This document shows positions 56,437 to 64,000 of a stretch of DNA of 64,000 nucleotides, in pieces; position 1 is the first letter of the stretch, and each line of letters begins with the position of its first letter. The translations under genes and the position numbers were made by a program. Source of the stretch: Euryodendron excelsum (lineage: Eukaryota > Streptophyta > Magnoliopsida > Ericales > Pentaphylacaceae); the NCBI GenBank assembly GCA_033060915.1, contig CM065387.1:35660001-35724000 (forward strand). The letters run 5' to 3'. Below the pieces are notes generated by a model that saw only the letters and a list, made by a program, of their open reading frames with translations, did no database searches and was not told the origin of the DNA.

Positions 56437-58488
56437 TGTTGGCCCAAGTAGGCAATCCAAGAGGGGGGGTGAATTGGGTTTTACGAAATTTTTGTCAAAC
56501 AATGCAATTAAAGACTGATTGAGTAATATAATAGTGACTAATCAAAGTATAACTCAAGCAAAGACTGATTGAGTAATATAATAGTGACTAATCAAAGTAT
56601 AACTCAAGCAAACAAATTATATAATGTAATACAAGCAGGTATTCTAAGTAAGGAGGAAAAATAGAGCAAGAAATGAACAACACCAGATTTACAGAGGTTC
56701 GGCCAACCTTGCCTACGTTCTCTCTTCCTCAATCTTCTTGAAGATATTCCACTATGTAAAGTCCCTTACACAGTTGCTGGTTTTGCTCCAAGTGTCCAAC
56801 TCACTTTTTACAAGAGCTCTTTTCCAAGCTCTAAAAACCCAAGAAATTTTGTCCAAGCTTTTCTCAAACTTACTAGTGTTTACAGATCAACCCAACAATA
56901 GATAAAGGTGGTACAATGAATAACTCTCTCTCAAAGAGTAGATAAATAAATTTTCAGCTCACTTAAGAATCCCCCCAAATGAATAAAAATAGAGTATAAG
57001 ATGTAGGAGATTAAATCTCACTTTCTAGCACTTGATCTTGTGTTCTTCTTTTGATTTATACATGTGTTGGGGATCTTCTATGTATGGCCTTGAGTTGATT
57101 ATGACCGTTGGTGATAGATGAGAGATCATTTGATGCAAGATCACACTATTATAACGGTAAAAAAATATAGTCGTTGGAGCCTAGGTGTCGACACATCAAG
57201 TCTGCATTTTTCAGATTTTTTTCACTGCCTACATGTGTTGACACCTGATTTTCATGTGTCTACACATGACCATCCATTCTTTAGATTTTGGCCATTGTCT
57301 TCATGTGTCGATACTTCAAATCCATGTGTCAATACATCAGCCTACAAAACTTGATTTTTGTAGATTTTATCTAATCTTCTCCATTGTTTTGAAGTCCAAA
57401 TAGGCTTTCTAAGACTTGAAAACACTTCTTCAAGATATGTTGACTTCAAGAACACCTTCAATCTCTTCGAGATGAATTCACTTCATTTTGATTACTTGTA
57501 GAGTTCCTCAATCAACATCTCTTCTTCTATTAATCTAATCTTCTTCAAAATCTTCAAGAGAGCTTCCAAGACTTGAGATTTCTTTTCTTTAACCGATCTT
57601 CTATCGTTCTTTGAACATTTTCAATCTCCTTACTGAATCTTTATTAGCTTGATTTTTTCTAAGATTTTTCAATCAATATAACAAAACTCTTCAACCTCTT
57701 CTAGAATCATCAATTTGAGACTTCTAAAGTTTGAAAGGTCTTTTTCAAATCATGTGAATTTTCAAGAATATTTTCAATCATTCATTTTTCCACATCTTCT
57801 TCAAATCTTCAATGGAACTTGTGATCTTTAACTTTGCTTGAATCTTGACTCCCATGAACGCCTTCAATCTCTTCATACTTCCAAGTTTATATTCAAACTT
57901 TCAAGACTTGTAATGAATGAGCTTGTTGAATGTGTCAACCCATCATGCTCATCATCCTTCTATCCTTCTTGATTCTTTAATATCTTCCATTGTGATAAGC
58001 ATAAATTTATTGAAACAGAAACTTGCTCCCCCTTTCTTTTGTGCTTTATGCGTCAGAACATACAAACTTTTGTTTCCCCTTTCTTATGCATTTGATGCTT
58101 CAGTAGATTGATATAACCATGAGGATCGAGGGTCTTCATAGTGAATAAGTTCTTAAATTCTCATAAGATCTTTAGTTACTTTAAAACAGAATTAATCTAA
58201 TATGTTCCTCTATCAATCTTTAAGTTCTTCTATCGATCACCATGATAGAATTCCAAAGCTTGCATCATTCTTTTCAATATTTGTTAAATTTCTTGAGTAT
58301 CTTTAATCTCTTCGAGAATAAGATTACCTAAGTAATTTTCTTGTTGGATATTCAACCGATTAGTTTAATTATTTTCTTGTTATCAAATGATTATAATATA
58401 ACCTGCACACTCAATTGAAATTATTAGATAACAACTACATAGTTTTGTTATCATCAAAATCAACATGGAGATCGATCTTGAGTTAACA
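56437..58488 (+). mobile_element. solo LTR, copia-type (SIRE-like), 2.05 kb
   Basis: It starts TGTTGGCCCAAGTAGGC, contains the phrase AAGAGGGGGGGTGAATTGGG and a leader-like block GAGGTTCGGCCAACCTTGCC, and ends TTGAGTTAACA. GAAGG flanks both ends exactly (56432-56436 and 58489-58493). No interior remains. The SIRE-like assignment rests on length and the G-rich phrase, by memory only; the solo-LTR call rests on the ends and the duplication. Internal features are an exact 50-bp tandem duplication (56515-56611) and a GTGTCGACAC-type word series (57185-57345). Confidence 0.85.
56515..56611. repeat. 50-bp tandem duplication in the solo LTR
   Basis: AAAGACTGATTGAGTAATAT through AAGTATAACTCAAGC occurs twice in direct succession with no differences visible. 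Confidence 0.9.
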
Positions 58489-58493
58489 GAAGG

Positions 58494-59325
58494 AACTAGA
58501 AAAGAAATGTAAAAAGAGGAGTGAGAGAATGATTGAAGACCAGCAAATAGCTGGTTCGTGTGGCCTTATGGCTATAATAATGGCTCGAAGTGGAGGAAAA
58601 CAAGAGTTAGTGGAGTGATTAAATAATAAAAGATGGAAGAGTTAGTGTGATGATTAAATAATAGAAGATGGTGTCTTTTAGCTATAAAATGGTGGCATTT
58701 GGGTGAAAGAAGGAAAAAAAAATAATAATTGGGAACTGAAGGATTGAAGTGCTGAAAGGTTTTGCTGTGCTTAGGAATTAGAGAATCGAAAGGGTGTGGC
58801 GTTGCCGCTAATTGCTGCAGCAATCATTGCCAGTCAGCAACTGTAAGGAAGTGGAGAAGAACAATAGAAAAGAAAAGAAAAGAAAAAGATGAGAGTGGAG
58901 AAAAAGAAAAGAAGAGAGAAAAAAAAATAAAAGAAAGCCAGCATGTTGCTGAGTTGGTGATGGCCAAGGTGGCCTCACTAGCATGCGATGACTTTTGGGT
59001 TGATGGACAAGGGAGGGAGAAGACCATGGAAAGAAAATGGAATAAAGAGAGAGAAAAGGAGGAGAATAAAATAAAATAAAATAAAATAAAATAAAGGAGA
59101 AGAATAAAATAAAATAGAATAAGAGTTGTTGGTTGGAGGGGTTGATCGGCCACCTATGGCAATTTGTTGGATATGAGATGTTTTGGTCATGAGTAGATGA
59201 GCTGTCTAGTAAGTAATTGGTGTATAAATTTATATTTGGGTGCATGTATGCTTTATGCGCATCATCTGTGAACTAGTGTATTAGTGGCTGGTTATGGTCT
59301 TAATGAAGGAAGAGAAAAATAGAGA
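58494..59325. other. purine-rich non-coding DNA
   Basis: A/G-rich with an (ATAAA)n run (59067-59096). Long reading frames here come from low-complexity sequence and have no family features. Confidence 0.45.
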
Positions 59326-59352
59326 TGTAATCCTAGAATTTTAGACTTTTAG

Positions 59353-59409
<57 letters not shown>

Positions 59410-61476
59410 ACGGCCAAGGAAGAAGAGGGTTGGTCATTAGCATCATCGGTTTCATCTCTCAGGTATGAAAGTTAGTTTTGAATATTATAATTTTTGTACG
59501 GAGCACTAATTAGATTTCCGGATTGCCATAATTTAGTTGGTTGAAACTGCTTAAAATCTAGTACAGAAACAGATTATATATCATGATCTGAAGTTTTATT
59601 TCATGTCGTAATTAATTTGGGAGTCTTGACTATGAGTTGGATATTTATATTATGTTCCTTTCGTGGTTGAAGGCTGCCTTAGATGGATGCCGGTGGCTGA
59701 TTGGTGTGTAGTTTTGGTTAGTTATGGTCGTGATGAATTCATACTATATTTTAGAATAGAGAAAAATGGGTTGATGAAGTTGTAGGTGGGGCAGCCATGA
59801 GTGAAGGAAATAAATAAATAAAAAGGGGAGCTCATGAGTTGTATTAATATAGTATCATATTAATACAAGAACAAGAACAAAGCAAGAAAAAGAAGGAAGA
59901 AAAGAAAAATGAGTGTTTTGCTTGATGGTAGCTGTGTACAGACGCCCGCCCGGGGGGGGGGGGGGGGGGGGCGGCGTGGAGGAGGATGCTTTCTGGTTTG
60001 ATTAATAAAGGCGGGGCAGCTTCGCTTGCTCGAGGAAAATGGCCAGTCGTGGCTATGGAAAAGAGAGAAAGAAAAAGGAAGAAAAGAGAAAGAAAAAGGG
60101 AAGAGTGAAGGTTAGAAACTTTAGAGAGAGAAACCCATTGAAGTAGAGAGAGAGAGGGAGATACTCGGCTGGGGAAGAAGATGACCGAGCAAAAATTCAG
60201 CGCGACAAGCCCTAATTAGTTACAATGCACCCTCGGCTTGTACGGGTATTTCGCGTAGGTTTCGAGTTAGTAGAAATTGTCCTACCCTAGAGTTTTCAAC
60301 ATGTAGATTTCAATTTTTAAAGTTAGTTTTAGGTGATTGTAGTCATAGCATGTATATAAATGCTAGCCTTTTTTTTTTTTTTTTTTTTTGTGTAATTCAG
60401 GTAGCACTCGTTAATTTCGCATGATAACTTAGGGTTCATATTCTTTGAACATTAGGTGAGTGGTTTGTCTTGCTAATATGAGATTTGCAAATTTAATCCC
60501 ATGCATATGAGTAGTTTATTTTATTGAGAAAATTTTTTCATGCATACTTTAAAATTATTTTATAAAATGGTGCAAACATTATGATATTGTGCTTGAGACC
60601 ATTACTGAGAAGTCCAAGGGATATGCTCTCTCTTTGAGATGACTCTGGCAATTAAGGGTAAACCTAGTTCTCAACGGTTGTAGGAGAATCTCTACCAAAT
60701 TACCTTAGGAAAGACTCAAGTGCCACCTTGAGGTGACTCTAAGTGTGATGTGGATCCATTGGGCTTAAGTCTCGAGATAAGATTTGACATTGAGATTTGA
60801 GATACGAGTTATTCTTGGTTTCATGAGCTATTGCAGTTATCAATTTTGCCAGCACTATTAATATTTAAGAGAAGATATTGTGTTTTAGCATTGAGTTATA
60901 AGTTGTTCAGAGATGGTTTTGCTTCACTATTGAAATTGTAATATTTACTTGTTTTATTTCAATGAAAGCATGTAAAATGTATGAATGTGCATTGGGAAAG
61001 TTTTTAAAGAAGTTTTTTTAGCTCATTATCTACTATATGACAAATTATATTTTCAATTATCAAGTGTATTATTGCAAGGGTTATCATTCATTGAGCACTG
61101 ACGCTCATTTAAAACATTCAGGTGAACGAGATGATCATTAAAGATGGACTTAGAATCGGGAATCTTTGAGTAGAGACCTCCATAAAATTTTCTTATTGTC
61201 TTTCGCTAATAGACAGTCTTGTCTTAATTATGAGACTTGGATATTTAAAGTAACTTATTTTCTGGTGGTTTTCAGAGTAGTATTGTGGTTGATTTTATTG
61301 TTCACTGTTTGAATGATCGAACATCCTGATTGATTTGATTTGATTAAGTAAGAGGAATTGTCATTAGCATGGTATTTTATTTATTATTATTACTTTAGCA
61401 TGTATTAAGCTTTCGTGAGTCGTGAGTTAAGACACTGTGGCTCTGAGCCAGTCCCATCCCTAAGTGGGGTGTGACA
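59326..61476 (+). repeat. probable Del/Tekay-like 5' LTR
   Basis: The right end GTGGGGTGTGACA (61464-61476) is followed after a few bases by a PBS. The left end is taken at TGTAATCCTAGAATTTTAG (59326), which resembles TGTAATATCCCG-type LTR starts, but this edge is a guess. Contains a TA/GA microsatellite (59354-59406), a G20 run (59952-59971) and a T-run (60370-60389). Confidence 0.45.
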
Positions 61477-61479
61477 TTT

Positions 61480-61493
61480 GTTAGTATCAGAGC
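61480..61493 (+). promoter_or_regulatory. primer binding site (initiator-Met tRNA)
   Basis: GTTAGTATCAGAGC has one change from TTGGTATCAGAGC over the core. It directly follows the GTGTGACA LTR end. Confidence 0.75.
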
Positions 61494-62549
61494 GAGGTTA
61501 TTAGTAACCTTATAAGAGATGTTGCCCTTAGTGGAGGTATGGTTCCCATAGTCCTTTATGCATAAGTTACTGAGTTATTGTTTAAAATTACCTTGTCAAA
61601 TAGTACACTATCGAAAACTATTTGACCCAAGTTGTCTCATTTTGATTTTAGGTTTAAGGATATTTTGTATTATATGTTTTTCCTAAATTTGAAGTAAAGT
61701 TTTGTGGAGATACTTATAAGATTTTAATATTTTTGTGTGTTGTGTTTATATTTACGGATTAGCATATAATAACTGAGTGAGAGCTAGAATTTTTGTGAAT
61801 AGTCGTGATAGGTAACAATTTTGAAATAAGTGGAGTTATGTTATCTTATTCTAAGGATTATTGATGCTGATCCTTTTTCTATGTGTATCATGTAAATGCG
61901 AGATATTACCTTTATTGGGATACTTGTGAGATATACATGTTTTATTGAGATGCATTTAGTTTTTGTGGAGTTGCTCTGCAGTAACTTGAAAGTGGGGTAG
62001 GTACTGATATTAGATCAGATTCTCTTTCCTAGATTGGAAAATAATGGATTCAATATTGTTGCTTATAAGTCAATATGTACCAATGAGATAGAGTAATTTA
62101 GAAGCTTGGTGGATATAGGTCCCCTTAAATGCGAAGATCTTATTATTAAGTTTCACCAAGAGAGAACGTTGTAGATGCTTTGTAGGGATCTTTTTCATGC
62201 GTCCTTCTAGATGGTTAAATGAAATACACTTTAGTGAATTTGTTACTACATTGTTCAACTTTGAGGTCATTATGGAGGTTAAGGAGCTCTGGGAGTTTTA
62301 GAAACCTTGATCTCATCACTTTTACTGTCCTTATTAAATCCTTAATGGTTTCATTTGATTTATAGTTCAATTGGTATAGAAAATTCTGTGTGGATTTTAG
62401 GCCATCTTTCACCATTTTGATAATGAAGTTCTTATTGTTTCCATTCCCTATGAAACCATATTTTTGTAACCTTTATTGATGTGTGATCTTGCTTGAGAGG
62501 TGACCATTAATGAGATAACTTTTCTCTCTAGTTGAAGAGGCACAATCCT
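61494..62549 (+). other. non-coding interior after the Del/Tekay-like PBS
   Basis: The leader sequence continues (AGAGATGTTGCCC), but no gag is recognisable before the sequence changes to an Athila-type 3' end. The element is truncated or disrupted. Confidence 0.4.
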
Positions 62550-63562
62550 TCATTCTATTGAAGCTCATGAAAAAAATAAAGAGGAGTTATGTTGTGCAAA
62601 TGTGGAAAATGGTAAAGGTATGCAAAAAGGGTAGTAAAGAGAAGTGAAAGAAAATAAAGAGACAATGGTATTGAAAACAAATCAAAAGAAAAGAAAAGAA
62701 AGAAAAGAAACAAGAAAAAGGGTTGAATCATTAAAGAGGCAAGGAAATGTGCTAGAAGGTTAGAGTGGGGAAAGAAAGAGAAAAAAAATTCTTCATTGAC
62801 ATTGCATGCCTTGATCACACATGTATTGTATTCTCATACATCTTCCTTCCCTTTCTATACCTTACCTTGGAACCCTACTAGCCTTCATTTACAAAGTCTT
62901 TTATGATCCAAAAACATGCACTTCATTTGAGGTCTTGTTTGAAATTGAGCTCTTATTTGTCGTCATGATTAGTTGATATCTAAGCTATAAGCATTCTTTT
63001 ATGAAGTCATGCTAAGTTGATACACTTTCATTATTGTGGTTTTTGACATTTGGATTGCTCTCTTGCATAGTATTGCATTTACTCCTTTTTAGAGTTTTCC
63101 ATTGAGAGGAACCTTGTGATTAATTGTTTGAAAGTACATGCTGGTGATGATTTGAATCGAGATTCCAAAGCTAAGAATGTGTGAGTAGATACATTTGAGC
63201 TACAATGTATGATTCTAGCACACACACACACATATAAGTCTCATTTTTGTGTCCTTATTGATATAATCTTGCTTAAATTAATTTTAGAGGTGAATTATTG
63301 AGATTGCTTTGATATATCTATGCCTCATTCTTATATGGTTCTTGGTTTTTGATTAATGATTATGAGTTGGTGTTTGTGGATATCATCACTAGAAGCCCTC
63401 ACGAGATACCACTTGTCCACTAGGAGTAACCTAGGGATTTAAAGGCTTAATGCATAGACTAAATGCATTCGTGACTCCTACGAAAGTGAAGATTGTCTTG
63501 TGTACATACTTGCTTTAGTTGTAGATTTTGCTAGGGACTAGCAAAAGTTAAGGTAGGGGGTG
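62550..63562 (+). other. 3' end of another Athila-type element interior, with polypurine tract
   Basis: From about 62990 it matches 17430-17994. A purine-rich stretch (62570-62790) has its counterpart at 17020-17180. It ends in GGGACTAGCAAAAGTTAAGG and TAGGGGGTG before the LTR start. Confidence 0.7.
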
Positions 63563-64000
63563 TGATTACAGTCCACAAGTGTAATCTCAATCCCCTAATC
63601 AGTGGATTGTTAGCTTTAGTTTATGTATTAGATTAGTATTTTATCCTTAAATTATCCTAAACATGCATTTTTAATCTAACTACAGAAAATGGAGCTTAAT
63701 TGTAGAAGAAAGGGCCAAAAAGTGCATCACTGAGCGATAACTGAGCGCTTGACCGGGCGATCGCCCAACTCACCGAGTGCTCGACCAAGTCATTGAGTGA
63801 TCGGCCCAACTCACCGATCACTCGCCTAGCACTTGGATGTCAAAAAAAAAAAATACACCGATTGCTAAACTTCAGAGAGCCATGTGCACAATTTGAATGA
63901 GGAGTGCTTACCAAGCGCTCGATCTTTAAGCAAGTGATAACCGAGCGCTTGACCAAGTCACACCTAACGAGCCCCTGTTTTTGCATAAACTATAAAAGGC
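63563..64000 (+). repeat. Athila-type LTR (D), cut by the window edge
   Basis: It starts TGATTACAGTCCACAAGTG and keeps TCAATCCCCTAATCAGTGG in the place of the other LTRs. The word array sits in the same place (63725-63955) but uses different words (GAGCGCT, GGCGATCGCC, CACCGATCACTCG). A TATA-like ACTATAAAAGG lies at 63989-63999. Confidence 0.75.

Noticed and set aside
58808..59245. Long Phe/Leu/Ser-rich frames on the minus strand
   Set aside because: Produced by A/G-rich low-complexity and ATAAA repeats.

Overview
The window is repeat-dominated nuclear DNA from a flowering plant, probably a eudicot. The host genes have plant-type introns and plant-only families (a BBX24/25-type double B-box factor, a secreted LRR protein). 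The LTR retrotransposons are Athila/Tat-type gypsy and copia types. I cannot name the species from the sequence alone.

Layout. 1-2.6 kb is intergenic DNA with a 347-bp TRIM element (879-1225). 2.57-20.34 kb is a three-level nest. The outer layer is a minus-strand copia-type element, with LTRs at 2569-3007 and 19900-20335 and TTTAA on both sides. Inside it sits an Athila-like plus-strand gypsy element (about 3.2-18.4 kb) with decayed gag, pol and a third ORF. Inside that third ORF is a 3.13-kb solo LTR (11730-14861, CATAC target duplication). 21124-31385 is an almost complete Tat-type gypsy element with TTTAA target duplication, two LTRs, PBS, gag, protease, RT, RNase H, a second RNase H, integrase, an internal hairpin-bearing tandem repeat and an antisense ORF. 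Its reading frames are broken mostly by TAG codons.

31.5-48.8 kb is the gene island. A YIF1-family ER/Golgi membrane protein gene lies on plus (CDS 36474-43563, 4 coding exons, 269 aa), and its introns carry a MITE-like hairpin and a 2.46-kb inverted repeat. An intronless secreted LRR protein gene lies on minus (43829-45079). A BBX24/25-like B-box transcription factor gene lies on minus (45818-48194, 3 exons, 241 aa). YIF1 and the LRR gene are convergent. The LRR and BBX genes run in the same direction.

48.8-64 kb is again repeats: MITE-like DNA, a 1.4-kb Athila-type LTR inserted into an older LTR and flanked by a 31-bp direct repeat, a non-autonomous gag-like ORF, a 2.05-kb copia-type solo LTR with GAAGG target duplication, a Del/Tekay-like LTR plus PBS, and another Athila-type 3' end with an LTR cut off by the window edge.

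The least explained pattern is that several unrelated LTR families here carry short arrays of near-palindromic words in their U3-like zones or internal DNA. The zone is positionally conserved within the Athila-type LTR family, but one copy uses completely different words. This is the best candidate for something undescribed. No host system beyond the three ordinary genes was found.
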